Shown here: in pieces, positions 9,188 through 18,519 of the stretch
Layout of the letters: every line of letters begins with the position of its first letter
Position numbering within the stretch: the first letter of the stretch is position 1
From: Fragilariopsis cylindrus CCMP1102
Lineage: Eukaryota; Bacillariophyta; Bacillariophyceae; Bacillariales; Bacillariaceae
Reading direction: 5' to 3'
NCBI GenBank assembly: GCA_900095095.1
Contig: FMBT01000199.1
Location: 1 to 22,854 of the forward strand
Length of the DNA: 22,854 nt
The notes under the pieces: model-generated
What the model saw: the letters and a program-made list of their open reading frames with translations, nothing else
Databases searched by the model: none
Told to the model about the DNA's origin: nothing
Position numbers and translations under genes: made by a program

Positions 9188-10511
9188 ATGAAAGCTAAAT
9201 CGATTTCCATGACACCAGCAGCAGTGCGGAAACGAAAAAGTCGATTGAATCCGGATGTAAGAGAACGTGATAAAGAATATGATAGAAGTCGAAACCAGAA
9301 TCGCATTGAAACAAGAATGCCTCCCGGTATTCCCTCTGTTGCTGCACCTCATGCTGAATCGCAGAACGAACGTACCGACACAAACAATCACTCCCTAGAA
9401 CTCGCCAAGTTATCGCAGAAAATAGTTGAGAAAACAGTTGAACACAACGCCAAGTTATCGCAGAAAACAGTTGAACACAACAGTAAAGTTGCTAGTCAAG
9501 GATTGAAAAACATCAATAATGTGATTAGACGTGGAGATCCAAGCAGAAATAGCGGGGACACTGTAGAAAGCGACTCCAATACTGAACCCTCTCTGTGTGA
9601 GGAAAACGTCGCGGAAAGATATGGTGTTTCGGTCAAATCGTCGCACGACGGGTATTTAGACGATAGCATTTCTGACCAAAACGATGATCGTAATGCACTT
9701 GGCGATGAACAGGAACGACAAGAAAAGGAAGGGCCCAGACTCGAACGTACCGAAAGAGAGGAGGAGGAGGAGGAGGAGGAGGAGGAGGAAAGCCTCGATA
9801 TGAATCGTCCTGTTGAATGGGAACAGCACGATAGCGCAATTCATAACGACAACGACGACGACGAATTTATTTCCTCAAATGAAGACAACCAAGATTTATC
9901 TTTGACAGAGCACGCTCATGCTAGAGGCTTTGAACGTGGAATCCATCGAAGTGTTATGATCGACGTTCGGAAAAATGGGAAATTGGTGACCACCCCTGAC
10001 CCGGAGTATCCGAATACGGTTAAGTACATCTACGATGGAAAAGTTTTGGTGGTTGACAAGGCTACCCAAACAAGAGCCGCTACTGTATGGCACATGGATA
10101 AATCGAGAGACATGTATGGCTTAAAACCTCCTAAACCTCAATGTTGCAGCTCAGAAAATGAACCTTCCGTTCGATATTGGGCTGATATGGAAGCTTACAA
10201 TATTGGCCGAGTCGCCTATAAGAATTTACTACTCCATGTAGATATCGAATACTATAGAGGAAAGCACCGTAATGCACAAAATGATTTTACTACGAAAAGA
10301 ATCGAGCCGAAGATTACAAGTCGAAGTTCCTTGCCGTTCGATCACAACTTTTGCAGAATGGAAATGAAAAAGCGAATGAGCCACGAAAGCGTCGTCGGGA
10401 TAGCGGGGAGAATGGATATTTGAACGAACCACGAAAGCGTCGTCGGATAGCGGAGAGAATGAATATTTGAACGAACCACGAAATTGTCGTCGGGATAGCC
10501 GCGGATATTGA
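9188..10511 (+). CDS. Unrecognised acidic/basic protein with C-terminal RKRRR repeats
   Basis: From ATG 9188 the frame as written stops at 10423 (411 codons). The N-terminus is very basic (TPAAVRKRKSRLNPD and following Arg/Lys), reminiscent of basic DNA-binding or nuclear-localisation segments. A short duplicated motif (AKLSQKTVEHN type) follows, then a Glu run at about residues 190-200 and an Asp-rich patch. A denser, better-folded-looking part begins near residue 250 (RSVMIDVRKNGKLVTTPDPE). Adding one T at TTTT 10285-10288 switches to a strongly protein-like frame (FYYEKNRAEDYKSKFLAVRS) that enters the 47/48-bp repeat as NEPRKRRRDSGENGYL. It ends at 10470, or at 10511 if a second base is missing at GG 10445-10446. 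I recognise no family. The Arg-rich repeats look like nuclear localisation signals. Confidence 0.65.
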
Positions 10512-10515
10512 ATAT
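10378..10515 (+). repeat. 47/48-bp tandem repeat, three copies, at the 3' end of the unknown gene
   Basis: Copies begin at about 10378 (48 bp), 10426 (47 bp) and 10473 (partial). Each starts GAACCACGAAAGCGTCGTCG or a close variant and runs to an ATATTTGAAC-like end. Copy 2 has one G fewer than copies 1 and 3 in the CGTCGG(G)ATAG segment. A 48-bp unit keeps frame, and in the corrected frame encodes NEPRKRRRDSGENGYL-type 16-residue repeats. Confidence 0.88.
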
Positions 10516-11151
10516 ATCGCAGAACGTTGATCTAATCTAAAAATCGTAGAGGTAATCCGTTGGAGACAGGCTCTCCTTGGTACGAATAGAACAATAGCCG
10601 AGAGATACGACGTCATTGAAAAGAGAGAGATAGAGAGAGAGAAAGAGAGAGAGAAACTAACACAGTTATAATTGTCGGTGTCATTTAAGAGCCAAACAAA
10701 CTGAATATTAGAAGTGAAAAGAATATTAAAAGCCTTAGTATAAATATATATAAATTAAAAATGGTCGCAACAAGAGTTAAACGGACGATTGTTAGCCTTC
10801 AATAAGTAGATCTTCACTTCCCAATAGCTTGCTAGTAGATTTGAAATTCATGACTAGGTAAAAATAATAATATCATATACTTGAAGTAAAAACAAGGATA
10901 CGTCACGGTCGTACTCAATAATTTAAACATTCGATTTCGAGCACGACATGCTCATGACATAGATATAATCATAGTAGTGCTGCAATGATATGCATATTCA
11001 AAGATGACGTCGAGAAAGCATCTAGCCAAGGCACGCACCCGATGGCTTAGGAATTGAAGGACGAGAAATGAAGCGAAGCGTTCAACAAGTAATTAAAAAT
11101 AGATATATGCCAGGTAGGTAAGACAACAGCATACAAATATTATATTATATC
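10512..11151. other. Intergenic region with GA-rich tract
   Basis: Holds the 3' flanks of two convergent genes. A GA-rich microsatellite occupies about 10620-10656, and AT-rich sequence (TATAAATATATATAAATT) lies near 10740. No gene or RNA was recognised. Confidence 0.5.
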
Positions 11152-11742
11152 CTATAGTAATTGATCTCCCTCTCCGCCAAACTTATCATCCATTACATCA
11201 AGTATTTCAGAAAATGGATGAAAGAAATGACTCTTATTTGGTAATTCTGAATATTCAAAATTATCACCCTTCATTTTATCAGCAATATATCTTGCCTCTA
11301 TAACAGGAATCAAATGATCATCTGTACCATGAAATAAATGTATCATATCAGCACCGTTTTTCATTTTTGTCCAGTCCCATGATCGATTAAAGTATTCACT
11401 CAATCGTTCACCTTCATCACCTAAATCGGTATGTGCAGCAGCAACAAGAATAACACCCTTCAATGGTCCATTGAGTTTTTTCTTTTCTTCTCCATTATAT
11501 TCAAGAAGACGCATTGCTAATGCTGCACCAGTAGAATGTCCAATTACCACAGTATCTTGATCTAATCCAATTTTATCAACAAGAAATGGCAACCAAACAG
11601 ATTCACGACATTTTGGTTGATCTGGAAAATTCCTTAATATACATTCAGTAACATATTTTCTTTTAATTATTTCATCTGCAAACCATTGATACCAATTTGA
11701 ATGAATATCACAACCCATTCCAGGACATATTACTACTCTCAT
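11152..11742 (-). CDS. RBBP9/YdeN-like serine hydrolase (alpha/beta fold)
   Basis: A 196-residue single-exon protein of the RBBP9/YdeN family, small alpha/beta-hydrolases; human RBBP9 is a serine hydrolase with poorly defined substrates. The start is typical of the family (MRVVICPGMGCDIHSNWYQW). Visible catalytic triad: Ser70 in GHSTGA, Asp142 in GTDDHLIP, His172 in KSHFFHPF. The length matches the family and no signal peptide is seen, suggesting a cytosolic enzyme. The frame is intact, unlike several neighbours. It is transcribed divergently from the phosphotransferase gene to its right. Family assignment is firm; the substrate is unknown. Confidence 0.92.
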   Translation of the reverse strand: MRVVICPGMGCDIHSNWYQWFADEIIKRKYVTECILRNFPDQPKCRESVWLPFLVDKIGLDQDTVVIGHSTGAALAMRLLEYNGEEKKKLNGPLKGVILVAAAHTDLGDEGERLSEYFNRSWDWTKMKNGADMIHLFHGTDDHLIPVIEARYIADKMKGDNFEYSELPNKSHFFHPFSEILDVMDDKFGGEGDQLL

Positions 11743-12314
11743 ACTAATAATGTGGGCACTTCTTGGTATGGTGTGGTGTGTGGTTACTTGTATTGAGATC
11801 GAGGACGAGGTTGCAAGTAGTCGTATTAAAAAGTATGTGACATTATACTTGCCATGTGAAATCTACGAAATCCAAAAGAAAGAAAAAAGATATCGTCGGA
11901 TCGATGTTGATGGCTGTTGGAGCTAACTTAGCTTCTAACTTCCTATCGCGTTACTAATTCTAGTAAATCTTCGAGACGTGAGATCGTTGGCGAGAGCAAG
12001 CACCACGAAGAAGAAGATTTTTTTGCACGATGAAAATCATTCTCTGCTACATACTAGAAGTACGTTCACAAAAACTGTTAGCCAAAATGAAAAAGATCGT
12101 ATGAAATCCACGACGATGGAAGCATCATAGCACTACTTTCTTACTATTATTCTTGCCAAGATTAGCAATTGTATCATGCACCACCGGCGGACTTACTGAT
12201 TATAGCCCAGAAGTTGTTAGAGGTACTTGTAATAACCTATCCATAAAGAAACTGAACAACAAACTTACTACTTCTACTTTTATTAGAATAACTAATAATC
12301 TTCCATACAACATC
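11743..12314. other. Divergent promoter region
   Basis: The 572 bases between the divergent starts of the serine hydrolase and the phosphotransferase must carry both promoters unless transcripts extend further. An open frame from ATG 12030 reads in the phosphotransferase frame but meets TGA at 12102-12104. After that stop the same frame encodes a hydrophobic stretch (STTFLLLFLPRLAIVSC) that would suit a signal peptide. I do not treat this as coding without transcript data. Confidence 0.45.
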
Positions 12315-14309
12315 ATGTCCACCAGCGATGAAGAAATTCTACGTAAACAATTGAAACCTAATCCGACAAATGAAGAAGTTATTGATGTAATTCGGACCAA
12401 TTATTTCAACAACGGAGGCGATAGTAGTAGCGGTGATGTTGTTGATGTTGATATTAAACTAATTAAAGAATTAGACAGTTACGATGATCGTAATCTATGG
12501 ATATCTGTGAATGGGAAAAATTATTTAGCAAAGGTTCACAATGGTGTTGAATCACGTGATATGATCCGATTCCTTACTAAAACGGGCAATGACGAGAATA
12601 GAAAGGACGATGATTATCGTAGATCTGCCATACATTTACAAAATTCCATTATGAAACATTTGAATGTATGTAATATTACAACAAATCAACCACAATTACC
12701 ATCAGATACAATATCATCATCAACAACAACAGCATCATCATCATCATCATCAATTGCAGGTGTTGCTGTTGCAACACTTTCTGTTGTTTCGTCAAAAGAT
12801 TCACCAACACCATTAGTTGTACGTTTGTTGGGATGGGTTGATGGTCGACCAATGAGTTCCTTTCCAATGTTACCGATTGAGGGAATAGCTGATTCTGGTC
12901 GATTTTTAGGTAACTTAAATCATGCATTATCAACACTGCCCAATTCGGATCAATTACTTGCATCAAAACGATATCATCAATGGTACGTAACGTAATACAA
13001 GCTAAATATCTCTTTGTCGATAGCGTAACGCTCCATCTCTCTTTGAAATTTTCCTAATGTTTTTGTTCTGTTTGTCCTCCTTCTCTTTTCCACAAACTAA
13101 CAATAGGGATGGAAAGAATACAGCTGATTTAAAAGACTTTGTCAAGTACGTGACAGATGATCGGAAACGATCGATGGTAGAAAGTGTCATCAAAGCATTT
13201 CAAACTAATATCCTTGATACTATTAAAACTGGTGAAACTACATTTGAAAAATCTATTATACATGGTGATTTTAATGATGCAAATTTCTTATTAAATGATA
13301 ACTTTCAAGTTTCTGGTGTAATCGATTTTGGTGATTCTGTTGAAAGGTAAGAAAGAAAAGGAAAAAAGAACATACGTACTACTAAGATGTATTATTATTG
13401 GATCGATCGACACCAATCCCATGTTGTATTAAATGCGTGCGTGTGCGTGCGCTCGTGTAAACTAGAGAATCCTTCGAATTGTGGATCTCGACCGATTGAC
13501 AAGAAATTGTTGTCGGAGGGATCCTTTTCTTTTCACAACCATGAGGGATTCTTCAAATACTTAGAGCTACAATAACCCCCGGATTAAAGCCCCGGAATGT
13601 CAACGCTATCATGACCTTCCTCGTTATTTATTATATATAATATTTTATTATCGAAATGGATTAATGTCATGACGAAGGCGTTCAAACATATCTTTTATAT
13701 ACTCACCTTTCTGAAACATATCATTCACTTTTGTTGTTAAAAAATAAAATAAATTTTTCTTTCTTTCTCACACATTGCACATCTTTTCCTTTACTCTCAC
13801 GATGAAACACACATACGGATAGTTGGACGATATTGGACCTGTCTGTTGCAATGGCTTATTCTATGATGAATTCTTATGGTAAACGACGTCGGTCGTTATC
13901 AGCTGCTGCTGCTTTGTTACGTGGGTATAACTCAGTCCGAAAACTAACGAAGGATGAACGACGACATTTACCACTTTTGATTGCGTGTCGATTAAGTTGC
14001 AGTGCAACATTGGGTGCATACTCCTACGCGCAAAATCCTGGTAATGAATATTTGTTACTACACGCTAAACCTGCATGGGATGCATTAGATTTGATTTGGG
14101 GAACCGATTCAGAACATCGAGCTGTTGTACATACGAGTATCAACGAATTGTTCGACCTTGCTTGTTCTTCAACTGATGACGATGTAGGAAAAGATGATGT
14201 CATAGATTGTTCTGATTTATGTTTTCCTGATCCTTCTATTCCTGATCCCATTGCTGCCATCCGTTCAGGAAGTACTGATAATGTAAGCGAGAAGAAACGA
14301 AAACTTTAA
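12315..14309 (+). CDS. HYKK: Hydroxylysine-kinase-like aminoglycoside-phosphotransferase-family kinase
   Basis: An APH-fold small-molecule kinase closest by motif to 5-hydroxylysine kinase (AGPHD1/HYKK), which phosphorylates hydroxylysine in lysine catabolism. Exons are 12315-12982, 13107-13346 and 13823-14309, joining to 464 residues. Introns are GTACGT...AATAG (124 nt) and GTAAGA...GATAG (476 nt), phases 2 and 2. Visible motifs: nucleotide-lobe strand NLWISVNGKNYLAKVHNG, catalytic loop HGDFNDANFLL (His275, Asp277), metal-binding DFGD (Asp296), and the family C-terminal block ACRLSCSATLGAYSY with NEYLLLHAKPAWDAL. A Ser/Thr run from ATC/ACA repeats interrupts the N-lobe. The ATG at 12315 gives a family-like start (SDEEILRKQLKPNPTNEE). 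The open frame continues upstream without an ATG to 12105, so an N-terminal extension cannot be excluded. The exact substrate is inferred. Confidence 0.85.
13347..13822 (+). other. Large intron 2 of the phosphotransferase gene
   Basis: 476 nt, two to five times longer than the other introns in the window. Ends are GTAAGA and GGATAG; splicing restores the family sequence DFGDSVESWTILDL. No exon-like or RNA-like content was recognised inside. Confidence 0.85.
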
Positions 14310-14641
14310 TAATATTGATGATTAATAGTATTGTATTACAGTATGAATGAACATTATTATTTTAGACTTCAAGTACTAGCTACACGTAGTATTATTATGT
14401 CCTCTGTAGATACATTGTTAGTGTGTTGAAACTTAGTTTTATCACTAACTTATTAGTGTATCGTAATGCAACAACATTTGAGTGACTAGCTGCCTTTCCC
14501 CGTGGCATCACCTAGCGGCATCACGCAGCTTTTGAAAGCGCGTCAGTAGTTTTTTAAACAACTTTGATATACAGTACAGTAGTCCTACGCTACAATTGTA
14601 CAATACTATTATATATACAGACAAAAGTATATTGTTTTGTT

Positions 14642-14657
14642 GGGGGGGGGGGGGGGG
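14642..14657. repeat. G16 homopolymer (poly-C downstream of U2 on the minus strand)
   Basis: Sixteen G on the plus strand, directly beyond the U2 3' end and a short TTTTA spacer. The equivalent tract in the other U2 unit is 13 G. Length is unreliable in sequencing. Confidence 0.9.
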
Positions 14658-14662
14658 TAAAA

Positions 14663-14844
14663 GGGGTGCACGGTTCGAGGCGGTGAGTGAAATGCCAAGA
14701 CCATGCGTGAAGTGGTGTTGCAAGCAACAGAGCACTTCAAGGTGCAAAGAATAGTTTAACAAGAAGGGGCGATGCCCCCAATAAATTGTTAAATTTATTA
14801 GAACAGTTACTACACAAGATCAAAGCCAAAAGGCGAAGAGAGAT
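14663..14844 (-). ncRNA. U2: U2 spliceosomal snRNA, copy 1
   Basis: U2 snRNA pairs with intron branch points in the spliceosome. On the minus strand the 5' end reads ATCTCTCTTCGCCTTTTGGC, then TTTGATCTTGTGTAGTAACT, matching U2 stem I and the GUAGUA branch-point recognition element. Next come stem IIa (AATAAATT / AATTTATT, perfect 8 bp), stem IIb (GGGGC / GCCCC), an Sm-like site ATTCTTTG, stem III (GCAC / GTGC), stem IV (GTTGC / GCAAC), ACTTCACGCATGGTCTTGGCA, and the classic 3' end CCGTGCACC. Total is about 182 nt, close to the usual 185-190. The base after GUAGUA is A rather than the usual U. The end points are estimated from alignment in the head to known U2 and may be off by a few bases. 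Confidence 0.95.
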
Positions 14845-15033
14845 GTGTAAAAATTAAGATATCAACCATTTCAAGAAATTTTGTGAATTTAATCATTAAA
14901 AATGAGTCAATCATAAATCACATAATAATGCATGATTAGGACAATGACATTTTTTGTCTGACATGGAACATACATTTTTTTAAATCCCAGTGTCATACTC
15001 TTTGTCAAATCATCCTAGAGCACATGAATAGTA
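14845..15033 (-). promoter_or_regulatory. Conserved U2 5' flank (probable snRNA promoter), copy 1
   Basis: About 190 bases upstream of U2 are almost identical in both units, differing only by small indels. Intergenic DNA elsewhere diverges quickly, so conservation suggests a promoter with PSE-like elements, or simply recent duplication. Candidate motifs on the minus strand include GATTGACTCATTTTT and CCTAATCATGCATTATTATG. No exact element can be assigned. Confidence 0.55.
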
Positions 15034-15399
15034 TTTTTCATCATTTGTAATCGTCTTAATACTTACAGTAATACAAAATTCAAACTTTGAATTCTGTTGT
15101 TGTTGTTGTAATTGGAAAATAGACTGAAATAGTTCTTATTGCTTTGCTTTTTTATTTTTGTGCGCTTTCCGCGAAATTTATTATCTTTACGCAAAAAGCA
15201 CCAGTACAGTACTATTAGGTTATTCATTTTCGTCAACGGATGCACTAAATAACAAACAGGTTTGATACTAGTATTCAACGCAACAGACGCCAAACGACAA
15301 CATTCTTGTAGACTCGACATCAGTGCCAAACAACTATATGGCGAAGACGAAATAGAATAGAAGAAGAGAATATAATACTAGATTCACAAGGAGATAATC

Positions 15400-16782
15400 A
15401 TGAACGACGATGAAACTGTTACTGTTGATGGTGATGACGCTTCATGTGGTTCAAAATCAAAAAATAACAACAAAGCTTGTTATGATTCTAGTAGTACCGT
15501 TGCTCTTAACGAGATACACGCAACTTCTTCTATATTGATGATGTCTGCTGCCGAGAAAAGGAAGAAGAAGAAGGAGGAAAAAGAAAGGAAACAAAGTGAA
15601 GGAAATAATTGTACAGATAACAACAACGAGAATAGAGACAACGAAAAACTTAACGACAGCAATACCAGTGACAAGAAGAAAAAGAAGAAGAGCAAGAAAA
15701 ATAAAAAGCTGAAAAAGCGGAAGGAGAAAGAGGATAGAAATGAAAGATCTTCCAAGAAAAGAAAAGGAGAAATGATTTCCGAAAAGGAGGCTGATGATAG
15801 TGAGGATGATGTGGAGGAGAAGGATGATAGTAATAATAAGGGGAACGAGACCAATAATACTGATAATAATGAGGTTTCTGCCCGATCCAATGAAATAGAA
15901 ACAAACTCCGCCATAATGAAAGAATCTACCCCGACTACGTCCACCCCAGCTACGTCCAGATATATCGCGCTAAATATAGTCAATGTAGCCGTATCTGGTA
16001 GTAAAAAAAAGAAGCGGAAGACCGCACAACCCACTTCTTCTGCCTCTGATACCCGTGCTACCCGTGCCACCGTTGCTGCTGCTACTACTGCTACCACTGC
16101 TACTGCTACCACTGCTGATAGCAACAAGAATGACAAGAATGAAATAAACATTCCCCAGAAAGTTGTTACAAAAGAAAGCGAGGCACCTTCACCGAGGAAG
16201 AAAAGAAAGAAAAATACATCTTCCTCAGCTGCTGCTGCTGTTGTTACTAGCAATTCTTCATCTTCTGATAACAGTAAGGACGAGAACGAATTGAATAATA
16301 CTCAGAAATCCATAGAAGAGGCATCGGCAGAAGAAGAATTGACCGTCGGCGGAAAGAAGAGTTCTCTTCTTCGTCGTCGTCTTCTTTTTGTTGCTGCTGC
16401 TGCTGCTGTTGCTGCTAGCAATTCTTTAACTTCTGGTAATAGTAAGGATGACGACGAATTGAATACTACTCAGAAATCCATAGAAGAGTCATCGGCAGAA
16501 GAAGAATTGACTCAAAGCGGAAAGAAGAACAGCAACAAAAAGAAGACGACGAAGAAGAAGAAAACAAAGCCATCTTCCTCTGCTGCTGCTGCTGCTGCTG
16601 CTATTGTAACTAGTAATTCTTTATCATCTGATAATAGTGAGGATGATGACGAATTGGATACTACTCAGAAATTCATAGAAAAGGCATCGGTAAAAGAAGA
16701 ATTGAGTCAAGGCGGAAAGAAGAGCAGCAACAAAAAGAAGACGACGACGACGACGAAGAAGAAGAAAACAAAGCCATCTTCC

Positions 16783-16814
<32 letters not shown>

Positions 16815-17298
16815 AACTAGTAATCCTTACAAAAAGAAGACGCCGACGAAGAAGAAGAAAACAAAGAAAATATCACACAAAGAACAATGGGATATAATGT
16901 TTGAATTGCTCAAAGAATATCGAAATGAGAATGGCAAATCGACAACTATAGTTACACGACGTAAAAATAATGATGACGACAAAATACTTGGTAATTGGGT
17001 AAATAATCAACGCAAACAACATGCAAAAGAGAAATTAAATGGTGAATATGTTGCTCGATTAGATTCGATTGGGATGATTTGGAAAATTCATTCACCTTGG
17101 TGGGATATGTATGAAAAATTAATTTTATATCAAAAAGAAAACGGTGATACGAAGGTACCACAAATGTACAAAGTTGATGGACTTGGTAAATGGGTGAATA
17201 ATCAACGAACCCGTCCCCCCAAGGACAATTACAATCGCAACAAATTAAATGAGCTAGGTTTTGAGTGGACTATAAAAAACAAAAAACTCCGGATATAA
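15400..17298 (+). CDS. Lys/Ala/Ser-rich protein with C-terminal helicase-associated (HA) domains
   Basis: A 632-residue single-exon protein. Residues 1-490 are low-complexity: Lys-rich basic blocks (KKKKKSKKNKK), acidic blocks, Ala and Ser runs. Residues about 493-625 hold two HA-type domains (Pfam helicase-associated), with the hallmark pattern WDIMFELLKEYRNENG...ILGNWVNNQRKQ and WWDMYEKLILYQKENGDTKVP...LGKWVNNQRT...LNELGFEW. Such domains are expanded in diatoms and are thought to bind nucleic acid; no helicase core is present here. The basic tracts suggest a nuclear location. Within 16213-16830 a unit of about 56-69 residues (SNS..S.NS.DDDEL..TQKSIEE.S..EEL...GKK) is repeated three times plus a partial copy. 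ATG 15400 follows an A-rich leader and was chosen as the first in frame. Exact role unknown. Confidence 0.88.
16213..16830 (+). repeat. In-frame tandem repeats, periods 168, 195 and 207 bp
   Basis: Units start at 16249, 16417, 16612 and a partial at 16819. Each has an Ala codon run, AG(C/T)AATTCTT, an acidic segment, ACTCAGAAATCCATAGAAGA, GGAAAGAAGA and a Lys/Thr block. All are multiples of three, so the frame is kept. The first unit lacks the normal Lys block, which is present in inverted orientation (16361-16398). Confidence 0.9.
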
Positions 17299-17865
17299 TA
17301 ATTTACAATAACAATAATAGCGCTGTACTAAGTTATAAATAAGTATTAATTTGATATGATTATTTCTCTCATAAAATATAGCTATATTTGTTATAATTCA
17401 TTTTGATTAACAGTAGTATATGAGATGCTTGTTCGAATGAGTATGGTTTCGTTTCTATTCATTTATTGGAAGTGGTTTAAAATTGAGCCACCATGGTCAA
17501 ATCTATTGTACGATGGAATTAAAATAATAATAATAAAGTTTACGATGGAAAAAGAAAAAAAGCTTCCGTTGAATCACTCTACGCGGTATTAGCGCGTGTT
17601 AATTTTTAACCCCGTACACTTTGGAGTCACGCGGGAGTAAAAATCTTTTATGCTGATGATCACCCATACCGTATTGAGATGGCGAAATAATGATCAAGCA
17701 ATATATGACGATGACGACGACAGCTCTGCGTTCTGCGTTGCCTCCTAAAATCATACTTCCCAGCATGATTGAATACATACTATTATATTATAGTAATGAA
17801 AGAACAATCGTACCGGTAATATCTACAACAACAACAACAGCAACAGCAGCAACAACAACAACATT
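17299..17865. other. Intergenic region
   Basis: Contains the 3' flank of the HA gene and the 5' flank of the DUF493 gene. An AAT run lies at about 17521-17538, and AAC/AGC repeats at 17826-17862 form a CA-rich leader just before the next ATG. A 69-codon frame starting at 17690 overlaps the next gene's start in a different frame and is not supported as a protein. Confidence 0.5.
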
Positions 17866-18519
17866 ATGTCGTTCCGATTCTTTCTTTCACTGCTATTGAT
17901 ACTTCACAAATCAGACGGCTTCCTTCTCCTACCTTCGACAACAACAACGAATGCTGGTAATAAATGGCCGTCGTATTCGACGACGATACGAAATATCGCT
18001 CAGAGTGTTACGAACGGTGCCGACGGCGAAGACATAGTTGATCTGGATGATGGAAATGAGGATCCAATTAATCCAATCAAAATATCATCGTCGTCCTCCG
18101 AGTATCAAGAGCCAACAGATCGATTTAAGTACAAGGTCCACGCTCTAATGGGAACTTACGACCCTGCAGAAGGTGAGGTAGACGACGAAGGACAGGATGG
18201 AAATATATTGAAAGCTATGTTAACATTTCCAACACAATACGTCTTTCATGTTGTTGGGAGGAAAATACAACTGTCGACGAATGATGATGACGAGGATGAC
18301 AACAACAACAACAACAATGATGATGATGATGATTACGCCAGTAGCGTTCGAAAGATAATATACGAAACTACTGGAGACGATAACATAGTATGTGAAATCA
18401 TTCCAAGAGGTAAAAAATTTATAAAGGTCCAATGTGAGGCGAAAGTAGAATCGGCTACTATGATCAATACAATTTACGATGCATTAGGTCAAATGGAATC
18501 GACTGTTATGAAATTCTAA
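17866..18519 (+). CDS. DUF493/YbeD-like protein with N-terminal signal peptide
   Basis: 217 residues. The first 18-20 residues (MSFRFFLSLLLILHKSDGF) form a signal peptide, with Phe soon after the likely cleavage point. In diatoms such a bipartite leader with Phe near +1 often targets the plastid, so plastid import is possible but unproven. The domain starts near residue 116 with MLTFPTQYVFHVVGRKI and ends with FIKVQCEAKVESATMINTIYDALGQMESTVMKF. This is the YbeD/DUF493 ferredoxin-like fold, seen in bacteria and plastid proteins with a proposed regulatory role and no settled function. An Asp/Asn run encoded by GAT/AAC repeats (about residues 140-157) is inserted in the domain. The frame is intact. 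Confidence 0.85.
   Translation: MSFRFFLSLLLILHKSDGFLLLPSTTTTNAGNKWPSYSTTIRNIAQSVTNGADGEDIVDLDDGNEDPINPIKISSSSSEYQEPTDRFKYKVHALMGTYDPAEGEVDDEGQDGNILKAMLTFPTQYVFHVVGRKIQLSTNDDDEDDNNNNNNDDDDDYASSVRKIIYETTGDDNIVCEIIPRGKKFIKVQCEAKVESATMINTIYDALGQMESTVMKF

Larger units (their letters stand above)
14449..15172 (-). repeat. Long direct repeat copy 1 (U2 snRNA unit)
   Basis: About 720 bases homologous to 19022-19660. The core, about 14621-15033, is near identical to copy 2 and covers the U2 gene plus both flanks. Outside the core, similarity continues in blocks (GCAACAACATTTGAGTGAC on the left; AACTTTGAATTCTGTTGTTG on the right). The unit-specific differences are a diverged 14486-14570 segment and 37 extra bases at 15034-15070. 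Confidence 0.93.

Noticed and set aside
13387..13575. 62-codon ORF inside intron 2 of the phosphotransferase
   Set aside because: The GT-AG intron joins conserved family sequence on both sides, and this ORF has no relation to the family.
14508..14762. Minus-strand ORF of 84 codons, and its near copy at 19095-19289
   Set aside because: Both read through the 3' part of the U2 snRNA and poly-C run. Their similarity reflects the RNA gene, not a protein family.
15480..16253. 257-codon minus-strand ORF
   Set aside because: Shadow of the Lys/Ser-rich HA gene; Phe/Leu/Ser/Val composition is simply the complement of Lys/Glu/Asn codons.
17690..17899. 69-codon ORF overlapping the DUF493 start
   Set aside because: Different frame from the well-supported signal peptide; Thr run comes from the ACA repeat. 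At most an upstream ORF.
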